From Stagonosporopsis chrysanthemi (Eukaryota > Ascomycota > Dothideomycetes > Pleosporales > Didymellaceae), in contig JAFISE010000088.1 in NCBI GenBank assembly GCA_022560025.1, positions 62,001 to 126,000 on the forward strand: a stretch of DNA of 64,000 nt. Direction: 5' to 3'. The notes below the pieces were generated by a model. It was given only the letters and a program-made list of their open reading frames with translations, did not search any database and was not told the origin of the DNA. A program made the position numbers and the translations under genes. Of this stretch, positions 33,141-45,200 are shown piece after piece. Within the stretch, counting starts at the first letter, position 1. Every line of letters starts with the position of its first letter.

Positions 33141-36100
33141 TCACAGCCCATTCACCGACGTAACCAACACCCCCAAAGCCGCCCCACCAACCCCCACAAT
33201 CCACGCTGCGACCCCAAACCCACCCTGCACGTCTCCCCTAACGCTCGTCCAGACAGCGCCAAACACCAAACTCGTCGCCAGCAACCCCAACACTGCTCTT
33301 GCAATCATCTTCAGATCCTACCCCTTTTTGTAGTAGTTACCCCAACCCTCGGCTGGCTGCTCTGCGGCCCCGAAGAGCTCACCCCAGCTGCGTTTAGGGA
33401 ACTGCTCGATCATCCATTTACTGGCTACGTGGGGTTCTTTGGCGCAGGTGAAGAAGGAGAGCAGGTATTCGGGAGGGATCGGGGGAAGGGTTTTGGGCGG
33501 CACGGAGCGGCATAGGTATTCCGAGGCGCCGGGAGGTGAGACGCGGGACAGCGAGGGGAGACGTTCGCAGGTGTTTGTGCTGGCAGTCCCGCGGACGCAG
33601 GTTGTTTCTCGCGGGATGATGATCACGCTATCGCCGAGAGGGAGCTGGAAGCGCACGAAGTGGATTCCTTGGACACATCTCAGGGACAGGAGCGAGCGGA
33701 GACGGCTACGGTGCCGTCGATATTGAGATCGTAGGAACTGGACAAGAGCTCGATCAGTAGCTACGTCCTGAATACGTTCTTGAAGAAGGATCTTGTCCGC
33801 GCCTTTGTCGTGTGTGCAGGCCATCAGGTGGGGCAGACTATCCTGGATGATGCTATTTTGGTTCAGTTTGTGGATGTTGACTGATTGGATGTGGAAGATT
33901 GTGTAGAAGTAAGAATGGACTGAGAGATTTGGGGCCTTGTGGTCAGGGAACTATTTGATTGACTCCTAAATCAGTGCAAATGGCGCGATCCAGTGTACTG
34001 TTGATTGCCCGCACGTTGGTGGTGAGGTGTAGCTGTAATCTCGATACCTGCTGAAGCTTCCATAAGCTCAATCAGATTCTTGACCCTATTTGGTTGTAGC
34101 TCAGCTACGTCGCTGAAAAGTCGATCTCCGCAGTCCTATGCTTGAATTAGCAACGCAACGACTGTAGGGACCCATGCGCATCGGAAGACTCACACATCTC
34201 CAGCGCAATCGGGTCAATTCTGGGGATAATCGGGGCTCTAAGAGTCCGATTGCAATGCAAAAACTGTCTGTCGCCAGCATGAAAGCATGAGGTATCAACT
34301 GGACTGCCATTTTAGCCGCGAGACCGACCTCCCTTCTCAGAAGAACGGCGTCGACCGCTTGGACGAGATCACGATACCATACCCGCCAGGTGTTGGGCAA
34401 CATTAGTATGTGCTTCATGGAACTCCACGGTAGAGCAATGAGGTCAGGGTCTGCGCTTTTGAAAGTCTTGGGTATGATGAAAGCTCGAATCTCAGTGCGG
34501 AGTGTCGCGAAAGCATTTCCTCCAACCAAGAACTGCAGGAACATGTATAGATCAACAAAGTCTTTATATCCGACAGACCTTGCGCCAACTTCATCATCAG
34601 TCTTCCTCGCTAGAGCCTTGAAGATCTTGCATGTCAAAGGACGGCGGTGCTTGAATGGGGCGGTACTTATCCACGATAGACTTTGCTAGATATCGTGCAC
34701 GGATTGCTACAAGTCGCGAAGCAAGGTATTCGAGTCGGTCTGCATACTCTTCTCCCAAGTATCTTACATACCGCCTGAAGAGTCTATGGGGATTCCTCTG
34801 CAGCCGTTCCGGACTAATAGCTGTATTGAAAATTGCGCGCTTATACAGTGCAACAAGTATATCATCATCCTGAAGGATCTTCACAAGCATCTTGGTAGCA
34901 GTTGCTATCTGCGTTTGAGAATATCCACTGGCTTGTGATAGACCCGTGGCATCCGTTGCGAGAGATTTGTCCGAGAAAATCGAGTCAGCGTACGTAGATC
35001 CTGTAGAGACATTATCAACCTCGTTCGGCCGTACATCTGTTATTGGTGCCGCTTCTAGTACTGGATCGACGGCTGAGTTATACCCCCGTATCTTGTGGTC
35101 GGTGGCTTGGACCTCATTATCTCGGTCCAGCAGCAAGCCTGCTTCCGTTAAGACGTTACGGGATTCTGAAGCCTTGTTTGTATGAGCTATTCCCTTGGCG
35201 TCTCCTGTGGAGTTGACATCAGAGCTATCCTTCGGGTCACCGACTATAGCTGTTTGACGATCGTTGGCCGGAGAAGCTCCAGTCTCTTCTCTTGCCTCGA
35301 CTAACATAATAGCACCTGGTACTGACGTGTGATGCTTTCTTTCGATCTCAGTACGGGTGCTTGGTCGTTCTGTCATTTCAGATCTTTCCCTGGTTGTCTG
35401 CAAGAGCCCTTTATCCTCCAATAACAAATTCCCCGAGGCTTGAAACTCGGATGAGTGGTCATGCCGGGCCAGAATCTCCGCCTGAGCCTTATCAGACACA
35501 CCATCAAGGAGCTTTGGAGCCACAGTATTGTCGACTACATCAGTAGCAACCTAATCATCATGCTCAATCTCATCCGAGCCACCCTTATGGAGACGTTCGA
35601 CCAGTTTCGGTGTGTCGAAACTGGATTCGATAGAATCCCTCTGTAACTTCGCAGTATCGCGCAGAGACGGATGCTGCAGTAAAGAAAGGTCGCTGGCATG
35701 ATCCTTGCGACGATAGAGCAAGCTGGCTTTTTGGCTATCAAAAAGGTGCTGACTATAAGACTGGTGATGCGGTTGCACATCAGTAATCAAAGACGAATAC
35801 GATGGGTCATGTGATGAGAAATTTTGCCGTGCTGTATTGACACCGGCATCGAGAGTAGCCGTTGGTCCGGCTTATCCGCTGTTGCGCGGCTCGTTCCCCT
35901 TTTCTCGGCAGCCGGCACATACATGAGCCAAGGACTACCTGGTGGTAAAGGGCTCTGAGGTTCACGTTTTTCGGTAAACGAATCGAGAGGTCTTATACTC
36001 CGTGGGGACTGGGAATTTGCATTCTGCAATGATGGCCAATGATGTTCATTGGCGGTGTAGTCTGTAACTAGTGATCAAGGAGCTTCGATGGTGTTGTAAT

Positions 36101-36683
36101 ATGCAACTGGCGATTGATCAGCCCTCCGAGTGGATCCTTCAATATCGCTAATTTGTGGTCTCGCAATACTTGAAGAAAGGGCGTTTTGTCTCGATATAGG
36201 GTCCTGAGTCTGGAAAAGTGAGGAGATGGCATGGGATAAGTCATGGCGAGAGTCTCGTTGTTGCTCTTGGAAGGAGGGAGGTGAAAGAAGCTCTTGCGCA
36301 TGCAATTCCCCTGCAGGGGCTTCCAATTGTCCACGCTTCTCTTGCACTTGCCATGCTTCAGTAGCCAGCATTTTCTGCATGTCTTCCTGCGAATCAATCC
36401 TCAACTCTGCGGGGTAAATGGTTTAAGGTCGTCGTCAAACTGTCCACATTGGGTATCGTATACGTGGTGCCAGTACTCTAGCTGCCTTCTCCGGCGTTCC
36501 TCCCCACGATCAACTGCCTTGGATGCACCAAATACCGTTTCGATTGCGATAGCGATCATGACGGTAGTTCTTGAGCCCGTTACGAACAATTGTTGCAGGA
36601 GCATCTGAGAATACTTCACGGTCACCACGATATAAATAGTCATTGGAGTCCACGTCGTGGTCGTCCCAATCGTAAGAGGCCAT
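33141..36683 (-). pseudogene. Decayed large membrane-anchored protein gene (three stop codons, about four frameshifts)
   Basis: Five reading-frame fragments and three exon joins assemble into one minus-strand gene of roughly 1,100 codons. Order: ATG at 36683 (MASYDWDDHD...); a charged block (ASKAVDRGEERRRRQLEYW); disordered segments; a helical block at 34.9-34.6 kb (LVKILQDDDILVALYKRAI...); FVDLYMFLQFLVGGNAFATL; LRWRC; then across intact introns (34193-34136 and 34047-33920) DRLFSDVAELQPN, LNQNSIIQDSLPHLM, FLRSQYRRHRSR, CVQGIHFVRFQLP and EQPAEGWGNYYKKG. A hydrophobic tail (33317-33141) follows. Breaks: frameshifts near 36530, 36415, 35850 and 34600, and in-frame stops TGA 36077-36075, TAG 35553-35551 and TAG 33320-33318. 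I recall a widespread, uncharacterised fungal family with this order of conserved blocks. Splice sites are intact, so decay seems recent. Sequencing errors could explain some indels, but less easily the stops. Confidence 0.8.
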
Positions 36684-37157
36684 CGTCGTTGTGACGGCAG
36701 GACGTGAGAGGTGATCCGCGTGCCCCCCCCGTGTTCCTCGCCGAGTGACAACGATACCAAAGTTGAGCTTGACAAGACGAGAGAATGGTAAGGACAGTAA
36801 GTTAAGAGAAATTCTGGGATATTTCAGCCTGGTGGTTGTGTGAGCGATGGCAAAGTGGCTGATGCAAGATGAGTGGTAGCATCCTGCATGTCAGCCTCAG
36901 CCACACTGTCGCTTCGATCGTAACCAACACAATTATGCTAGTATTGCCAGCGCCAATAAGTCTACCGTCTTATCGTGGGCAAGGCATCATCTTTAACGGT
37001 TCTGGCGATGCCTTCCAGGCTGTGCTCTGGTAGGAGTGGCTGGTTTCCAATGTTCGAGGTCAACGAGGCAAACTCGATAAAACTCCTGAATTAGCGTACA
37101 CACATCTCGACGGCTCTGTAGATAAGCCAGAAGCCTGCTTCTTCTTATGCAAGCACG
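36684..37157. other. Intergenic region between the decayed gene and the MFS gene
   Basis: Upstream flank of the decayed gene and 3' flank of the MFS transporter, both minus strand. No gene seen. Confidence 0.5.
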
Positions 37158-38902
37158 TCATAATTGCAAGCTAGCCACAACGACTGCGGCAGCAGCGTAT
37201 ATAATCTGAGGCGCAGTCAGTGTTTATTCTCCTTTAACATGTACGTGAACAACGTACAGCAGAAACAAAATATGGTAGACCCAATCCGAGACCTCCAAGG
37301 CTTATAGCTTTTATCCACAGTGAAGCCATGACCGGAGCGCCCACAAGCGAACCAAGGGTCTTGGTCAGCATGACAATGCTGAAGTCTTGGGTGGCCGAGC
37401 TGGACAAGGCTATGAGTTGCGACTTAACCAGTGACATGGTGAAGACTGGCAAGGCTGAGCCAAGAGCGTAGATCATCAGAGCAACCAACAACATCCAGAA
37501 GCGGAATGCCAATGCAACACATAGCACACCGACGATCGAGATTAATATGCTGACTTCAGCACCGAGGTAATTGAGACGAACTTCGGATCCATGGACAATT
37601 TGGGACGACATGGATTTTCGGATGAGGCGTGGAACAACAATTGCAAGTAGCGTGAAGTTGACAATTGCTTTTGCTGATAGCATGAATCCGGCCTTCATAG
37701 AGTGTTAGTATCGGCTGCCGGCGTAATTGGTATTCATAATCCGTACCTGCGCAAATGTCCATTCATACCGTTTCGAGATGTACTGTACAAGAAGCTTTGT
37801 ATCTGAGCTTGCGAGAGCAGTAAGAAAAAACGAGCACAGTAGAACTTGAAAGTTCCGTCGCCCTTTCATTAAGCCTATTAGCTTCTTAGCTGCCTCTATG
37901 CATTCTTGGACGAAGCCTTGAGGTTTTTCAAATGCGTTAGCGTAGTGACCCGCGTAGCTCTCGCCACCAGTAAGGAGAGGTCCGGCCTCCTCTATATCAG
38001 CCGACCGAGATTCATCAGAGGGATTTGCAGAGAAGACACCAAGTGCTGGCTTCTCCCTCGTAGGTAGCAGTATGATTGCTGGTATTGCACATGTCAGCAG
38101 ACCTATATTGACCCAGAAAGGTAGCCAAATATTCCAGCTCATGGCTGTTGAGGCCAAGGTTGGGCCCAAGAATGATACGACATAAGAGGTAGAGCTGATG
38201 TAGGAGAAGTAGGATGCACTGTAGTTGATTAAGTTTGTATACTGGAAGAACCTGAGGTCGTGGATGACATACCGCTGGACATATTCACTAGCCAAAGCGG
38301 ATGTCAACGCAAAGATGGTTGATTGCAGTACGCATTCGCCTCCAAAGATAGCCAAAAAGGGCCCGGCGATGATAGCTTCTGTGGGCAAGATGTGAGAGAA
38401 GTGCCCGACCGCGATGGCCCATACACTCATTGATATCCTTGGGATAAGATTGCACCAGAGTACAACTCGAACGCCGTACTTCTCCGCGATGAAGCTGAAT
38501 GGAATCGTCACGAGGAAGTCTAGTTACGGCTCACATCAGATGATTACAGGCATGCATGATATGTAGTCATGCGTACGTACCGCACACGACCAGCGTAGTC
38601 TCCATTATACCCTGAAGCCATGCTAGTCGTTGTTGAACTTCATCGATCTTGCACAGCTTCTCAGGTATTGTTCCGTGCTTCGGAATCAGGGTTGGATTGT
38701 GATGCCTGTAGTGGTCTTGACAGAGTCGAGCCTCAACCACACGATTCAATGGGAGCGTGTATAAGACTGCAGAGAGGTGCACAAGAACGAGGAGCACGAT
38801 GAGTGGCCTGATTGAATGTTTATGAGAAATGGAGAGTGGGATTCCAGAACCTGCGCGCAGCACACCTGGCAGCTGGGTCGCGCTGCCGATCGAGGCAGCC
38901 AT
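37158..38902 (-). CDS. Major facilitator superfamily transporter
   Basis: Four minus-strand exons: 38902-38581, 38519-37747, 37692-37258 and 37205-37158. Introns are 61, 54 and 52 bp, with GTACGT, GTACGG and GTACGT donors. All phases agree, giving 525 residues. About twelve hydrophobic segments are visible: one near residue 30 (RPLIVLLVLVHLSAVLYTL), five to six before a central hydrophilic loop rich in Glu/Ser/Asp (about residues 270-320), and five to six after it. The loop between membrane spans 2 and 3 carries FIAEKYGVRVVLW, a variant of the MFS motif A with its usual Gly-Arg replaced. The last exon is only 15 codons and completes the final membrane helix. Family knowledge: fungal MFS proteins of this type export or import small molecules; the substrate cannot be read. 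The gene appears intact, unlike its downstream neighbour, so decay there is not regional. Confidence 0.88.
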
Positions 38903-39548
38903 ATGTTATGAGCCCGTTGGCAGTGACAACATGTCTAGATGTCAGGTGCAGTCAATGCATTGTCTCTCGCTAGACGAGATGAGATGCGATAAGACAATAG
39001 TCACGTGACTTCCCCTCAGCACCAGAACTTCAGCAACATCCATACACACGTGAATTCTCTTCGACTAATCAGCTTTCCTTCTCTGACAATACATTAAAAG
39101 CAAATTCACACCGCAACTCAATCATCGAAACTTTACCCCCCGCCACACGGAGCAGGGTAGACCCAGACAATACGACAGCGCATTGCGCCACACCGAATAA
39201 GCCTCGGAGCCGCTTTGCCCCAATCTCCCCCTTTTCCAACCGCCGAACCACCTTCTAGAAACGCGCAATTCCAACACCCGTATCACACCCGAACAAACGC
39301 GAGTTCTCGCGACTCGCAAACGCGCCTGCCTAATATTGGGCGTGCATGTAATTTGCCTCCCCAGATTCGCGTTTGTTTCGTTCGGGGGCTGACGATCCTG
39401 GCAAGGGAGCAAGAAACGCTCGGCCACTGGTGACGACAGCGCCACATATCGACGCGGCAGTATGTCGAGGGATTCACCGTGTCATTCCTCAGATCGTGGG
39501 CTGAATTCCAGAATCATTTGGAAGTCCTTCCGTTCCGGATGCGAGGTT
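38903..39548. other. Intergenic
   Basis: Upstream region of the MFS gene and 3' flank of the small membrane protein gene. No gene recognised. Confidence 0.5.
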
Positions 39549-39959
39549 CTATAGCTCACCCTCGCAGTATCCTAGTCCCCAGCGGATGATGCAGCGTGCC
39601 CATTTTGTGTCTGCGCATCTGTCTCCGCCGTAGTGTGATAGGCATGTTGATCTTAGTTGCTCGTTTGAGTGCTGGATTGCGAGAGAGACGCCGAGGGTAA
39701 GCGCTGTTGTGGAGAAACTGAGCAGCAGCATGATTACGATGATCTGTACTCTGTACTCCTTCCATCGCCTTCGGTAGTTGCGTCCCGAATCAGCTTCCAA
39801 GGAAACATAGCTTTTTCGCCATGGTATGGCTTCAAGGATGTCAAAGGATTGACTAGACGCTGGCGAAGGCGGTGCCGAGGTTGGGTCCTGGTCAGCATAC
39901 CGCGGGCACAGGACATTATTGGCGAACCTAGCATCGTCGATGTAGGGCGACAATGGCAT
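39549..39959 (-). CDS. Small single-pass membrane protein (hypothetical)
   Basis: Frame of 136 codons beginning with ATG at 39959. The N-terminal 70 residues are hydrophilic and Pro/Ser-rich (TSAPPSPASSQSFDILEAIP) and end in a basic cluster RRRWKEYR. One hydrophobic helix (IIVIMLLLSFSTTALTLGVSL) follows, then a short tail with four cysteines (CLSHYGGDRCADTKWARC, and a last one near the end) that may form disulfides outside the membrane. The layout suggests a tail-exposed type II membrane protein. I do not recognise a family. An upstream exon is possible, because an intron-like acceptor context is not excluded. The regular topology argues for a real gene, but its size makes this only moderately certain. 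Confidence 0.5.
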   Translation of the reverse strand: MPLSPYIDDARFANNVLCPRYADQDPTSAPPSPASSQSFDILEAIPWRKSYVSLEADSGRNYRRRWKEYRVQIIVIMLLLSFSTTALTLGVSLAIQHSNEQLRSTCLSHYGGDRCADTKWARCIIRWGLGYCEGEL

Positions 39960-40933
39960 GTAGGCGGTGCTAGTGGGTCCGGAGATGGAGATTGGTGTCT
40001 TGTGCGGTTAGTCAAAGCGGCAAGACAGTGCAATCTCTCGGACTTACAGGAGTCATGCTCAAAGAAGCGTTCGCTCGTTCGTGTGAGATACATCTTGTGC
40101 GCGTATCATGGCATCTTTAAGACTCCGGTGCTGCATGAACAACGCTGAAACATGCAATGAATGGACAGCAGCACAGGTAGCTTGACGCGATGCAAGTGAG
40201 TTCGGGGTCTGCTTGCCCACGAAGCTGAAACATGATAAAGCACGAACCCCAGACTTAGAAGTGCAAGGAATAAGCTGCATGGAACATTGTTGATTTGCGG
40301 GTAACCATGTTATAGTACCTAATGCTCATCACGTCCCTTCCAGCCCTGCTGTCGAGTACAATCTGAGCCCTAACACCAGGACTAGCACCAGCACGCCTCC
40401 AGCACCATGTATTCGACCGATCCGTCACATGGGTCTCAGAACGACGAAATCCTGTAGAGAAAAAAGAAGGGTATCTCTGCTCACTTAAGCAAACAATACT
40501 GGAGAGTGAGCTTGTGTGCGGCATCTGTTTCCAATTTCAGCCTGTATGATTGCTTTCCTCCACTCGCACTCCCGCCACAGAGCTGCTCATATTAGAGGAT
40601 ATTGTAGATCCAAGAAGCGAACATGTTGCTCTCTGCCCGGGACCGATATACCGACGCAGCCTTGAACTGGCGGTGAACGACCTTGTTTTTTTGTCGCTCG
40701 ACGGTTGTAACAAAGGAAATGCTAGTAAATGGACAGGAACAGGAACGGAAAAACTTGTTTGATATCGCAGAAAAGGCAGAGTAAAACGCTTGCAAATGCC
40801 GAACAGATGTGAAGCTATGACGCTCGTACAGGGAGATTTTTGGTACAACGGTTGTATTCACGGCTGTGATCGAGACAATCCATGGTTAGGTGGAGATGTT
40901 CGAGACAACAGCTGCTCCCAGCAAGGGGCATCT
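39960..40933. other. Intergenic; no gene recognised
   Basis: Upstream flank of the small membrane protein gene and 3' UTR of the cyclin gene. Short frames only. Confidence 0.5.
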
Positions 40934-42204
40934 TTACATATGCTGGGGGTGCAGGTAAGAGGTCTGAAAGTACTGTTGGTTCGGCACGTTCGGCGCCAGC
41001 TCGGATGTTGGTGTGGAAGGAAACATCGAAACTGGTTGTGACTTGACGACGTGGCCCGCAAACTGCCCTTCGCCATCGGGAGTGATCGGTGGTGTAAGGC
41101 ATCCGTTGTTCATAATAGCACCGTAGGCAACCTTCTGAGGTGTCGAAGGTCCGAACTCAGTAACATGCTTGGGCTCCTCAACGGTGAGTGTTGGTGGGGG
41201 TGTTGGAGGCGAGGCGGCTGCCCTTTGAGCGTTGCGTGCTTGTTGCTGGAGGAATTCGTCGACAGTGGCGACAACGTTGGAGAAGTGTGTCGAGGCGTAT
41301 TTCCTGGAAAGAACGGGCGATGGCTGGTAGAGATGATTTGACAAGCCCATGACGGTCTGAGCATCGTAGGCACCGGCCCACTCTGTAGGTTTGGCTTGGG
41401 GACGCGTGAGCACACACCTGGCGAGAGCAAGTGCGGATCTGGCAAGGACCGAAGGTGGTGTGGAAACGAACTCCTTGTGAAACAGGGCAATTTCCGCGAT
41501 GTAGAGGGTCATGTGCTCGACCTCGGCGTCATATGGGGCTGTGGCGAGAGCAATCTGTAGGAATGCGTCCACGGTAGGGTGCCCAACGACCCAGTTCAGA
41601 GTCTGCAGTACGTGCCATTCCATTTGGGTGAACATCTCATCATCGTAGAGCGAGCAGCACATGGACTTCAGTTCCCGAACAGTAGGTACCCGGTCTTTCT
41701 TGTCACCGTACTTAGCAGCAATGAGGAGAGCCGCACAGCCAACGAGTTGGTAATGACGTTTGTAGACAACGCGACGGGAGCAGTAACGGTCGAGGAGATT
41801 TACAGCGAGGAAGAGGGTCTCGGGCAGCAACTGGAAGGCGGCGTGAGCCTCGACCAGGAAGTCGAGAAGATAGGGGCGCATGAACCACTGGATCTCTGTC
41901 TGAATATCAATTGAGTTGACATCTGGCAGTGTTTGTGACTGGTTCATGTTAGTAAGGCAGCTCATCACACGACTCTCGTAGCACCAACCTCCATGTGCAT
42001 CATGTGCTCCATGACATCCTTCTGGTATTCCTCGGCAGTCTGTCTTGACAACTCCTCCGCAAGAGCCCGTTGTTGCATCCTTGCGATACTACGTTGGCGC
42101 TCCCTAGCTTCCGCGCGCAGGACATGTATACCATCATCATGCGATTCTGTGAAGTACGAGTCGCATTGCCCGTAGCGGGATTGTGTGTGCTGGTTGTAGG
42201 CCAT
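40934..42204 (-). CDS. G1/S-type cyclin (Cln/Puc1-like)
   Basis: Exons 42204-41989 and 41938-40934 join across a 50-bp intron (GTTGGT donor, CTAAC branch, CAG acceptor, phase 0) to give 406 residues. Residues 1-72 are polar with an Arg/Glu/Gln-rich helix (EARERQRSIARMQQRALAEE). The cyclin box starts near residue 85: MRPYLLDFLVEAHAAFQLLP, TLFLAVNLLDRYCSRR, the QLVGCAALLIAAKYGDKK signature, then MEWHVLQTLNW and a second cyclin fold (FLQIALATAPYD, LARSALALARCVL). The C-terminal 120 residues are Pro/Ser/Thr-rich (PEST-like), as expected of an unstable G1 cyclin. Family knowledge: such cyclins bind Cdk1/Cdc28 and drive the G1/S transition. A 5'-UTR intron and an unusually long upstream region suggest complex transcriptional control, as is usual for G1 cyclin genes. 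Confidence 0.9.
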
Positions 42205-45200
42205 TGTGTGTGATGTGGAGGGAGATGGTTTGGGGTCTGTCGAGTTCGATTCGTTTTGGTGAGAGAGTGTAATGGCTCGGTGTGTTGGCCGGTTTAGAGA
42301 GTGTCAGCCTGGAAGGCAAGTTGATGTCGAAGGACGGTCTGAAGTTGGATCTGAAAAGGAAGGTATCTGGTCCGTAATTCCCGAGGGGCTTGTGAGGCGG
42401 GAATATGTATGATGGCAACCTGGAACACAAAAGGATATTAGTTCGTGTTCAGATCGAATCTGGATTGCGAAGCGCTGCGCGAGGGAGTACATACCTTGAA
42501 GAATTAAAGTATTAAGATAAAGAACGAATGAAGAGCAGAGGAGGACAGGAAAGGTACAGTAGAGGAAGTCGGAAAGCTCGAGCCCCTTGCTAATTGCATC
42601 CAGGAGCTAGAGTGAAATTGGGCGGGTTTGATGTGGGGCGAACACTACTGTGAAAAGGGATGACAGAGCACGAGCTAACGAGTCTGCCAGGGTGTGTTGC
42701 TAGGCGTTGGAATGCGGATAATTCCAGTGCTGGCAATCACGGGACTGCGCAAGGTTTAGTTTGAGGCTTTTCCCGATGTATTTCTGGGAACTTACGGGTG
42801 GTGCGAATCTTCGAATCTCGAAGGCGCGAAAGGTTGTAGTGAGGTGCAGCCGTTTGTAGAGCCAAAATGCAGCTAATAAAACTATAGAGGTGAGGTCAGC
42901 CGCAGGTTCGACAGATGATCGGCAGCAAACAGCAAACGAAGGTGACGCGCAGTGAGCCAGTAAAATGAAAGTGAGCCAATTGGGAAAACCGTTCGTAAGG
43001 TGAACGACGGTGGAATGAGGCTACGGCACGCTCCGATTAGGAGGCGCGATTGGAGCACATGTAAGTTGAGCCGCCAGACTCGAGCGACGGGATCTGGTGC
43101 ACCACAGGTAATGATGACGATGTAAAATACAACGACTTTTGTGATGTGCAGCGTAATGTGGGCAGAACAATGCGACAGAACAATGACAACAGTGTCCACG
43201 ACCCGCGAATCTTGATGCAAAGGCTAGAGACCTGAGATGGGCGAAATGCAAGTCGTCGACGTGACCGCGCATATGGTGCTACAGCGTTGAGACCATGGCA
43301 CGCAATCTCGTCTGTATTGTGATGGCATCGCGGCGGCCTTTGAGGGTCTTGATTTGGCGAGACAGGCCTGGTCCATGGACAGCACGAGTTGCAATCCGAT
43401 GGAGGGTACGGTATGCATCGCCCTTGTCTCGACCTGACATCCCTAACCAACAACACTGTGCAACGCCAACGCCAACAATCCCATTGTCTCGTCCTTATTG
43501 TGTCGATTGCAATGCTCGCCCTGCCTTGACGCTATCCTCACATGCTGGTACGGTCTGTGGACGTCTTCGTGGTGTTCATTTTCCTCATCATGGTCTGTGC
43601 CCCTCCTGTTCCTTCCTACCCGGGACCCGCGGATGACAGAGGCTCCTAATGGAAGGTCCTACCCAGACTCGACACAGTGGCCGAGGACAACGGACACAAC
43701 GGTAGAGAAGATTGAAACAGTGACCTACCTTTGAGTTCCAAGAGCTGACACAAGCGTACAGTGGGGTCACACGAGGCTGGTGGTCGTATAGGAGCCGAGT
43801 CGGACAACGATGGACGAAGGTACAGCGAAGGCGTTCTTGACTATCTCTGCGGCCAGCGAGAGGACAGGAGAGGCAGGCGGAGGGGAACGGGAAGCTGAAG
43901 GTCACCAAGTGGTCTGGCACCTGTCAGGGTATCCTATTCGCAGAGAGACGGTCGGGGGTGGAGAGTGAGCAGGAGGGAGGAGGTTTTGTGGAAAGATAGG
44001 GCCGAAGATATTCAGCGCCGCATCGAATCCAAGAAAACTCCGTGCTCGACCGTAGTGGGGAGAGGGCGATAAAAGAGGAGGTGAAGGGGAGGTGAGGAGA
44101 GGATGATGTTCTTCAGACGGCTGCAGCTCTCACAAAACGACGGGCTCTCAGCGCGCCGAGGAGCCAGAGTGGACCGCGCTGTATGCGTGGGACGACGGGG
44201 CTAACCCTATCGCGGTCGCGCAAGTTCACAACCTGGAAGTCAAGGAACACCAGCCAACCGTGGCGTGTTCCGCCCGGCGTCGTGGATCTATGGCGTTTTG
44301 CTCTGGCAGCTTCCAACCAGGAACACGCTTGGGACTGCACGCGTTGGAGCCCGTATCTTCCGCAGGCAGCCCCTCTGTCTCGCGCACAGTCACGCCGCCC
44401 GCCTGCCGTGCTCGCAGCCATGGCCTCACGGTGGCCACCAGCTGCAGTGCCTGCGAGCACCTGCGCTGCAACCTGCAACAAACGCAGGCTGGTCGCTGCT
44501 CGCGTACCGCCTCGCTGCTCGCTGCGCGCGCCGCTACTGATGCTTGCCGCGGCCTCGCAACGCGTCCGACCGTGGCTCCTAGCTCGCGGCGACTACTCCC
44601 GTTAGCTGCTGAGATGAACGCGCTGGTGGACTGGCTGTCATCGTCGCGAATCCCCGCTCAAATCAGGCATTGGGAGCATCGCCGGTCAGCCTGAAGCCAA
44701 CGCATGCAGCGGCCGGGGTGGGCTGGGATCGCTGGTCAGTGTGCCCCGTCTGCACACAGCAAACATCCTGTTCTGCATGATTTGAGCAGCCAAGTCCTTG
44801 AATTGGCAGTGCCGCCGCAGCTCAGGCCCTGCCGCCTGGTTCCCCTGGCTCATTGCGCCAGGTGTCAAAAGATGGCCATCGTCATCATCACGAGGCGATA
44901 GTAGATATTCACATTCGCGTAGCCGTGTTTGTGCGCTCGCGGGTGGGTGCATAGGTACAGATGCCCGCGGGTGTTTGCATCCACTCCAAGTTCACGTTGC
45001 ACACACCAGGCCTCGCATCGTCGAGTTTCTGCAAGCCGCAGCACCGCCATAGTCTACCTACCTGTAGTTACCTCATCAGCTCCATACAAACTCGCAAACT
45101 CAATGCGAGCGATTCAGAGCGAAGAGGCCCTCGGTCCCCACGCCCACGCTGCGTTCCGCGTGGTGGAGTGCTCTAAGAGAGACTATCGCGCCAACCATCG

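Noticed and set aside
33318..33824. A separate 168-codon gene starting at the ATG at 33824
   Set aside because: Protein-like sequence continues in frame upstream of that ATG (LNQNSIIQDSLPH) and across two introns, so it is the 3' part of the larger decayed gene.
34590..34640. An intron that would remove the frameshift near 34600
   Set aside because: No GT donor and AG acceptor pair nearby gives the needed phase. The acidic stretch reads on in the neighbouring frame after a single-base shift.
34597..35523. A separate 308-codon gene starting at 35523
   Set aside because: Its first codon is GTG, not ATG, and the frame continues upstream through a TAG into the preceding fragment. It is part of the decayed gene.
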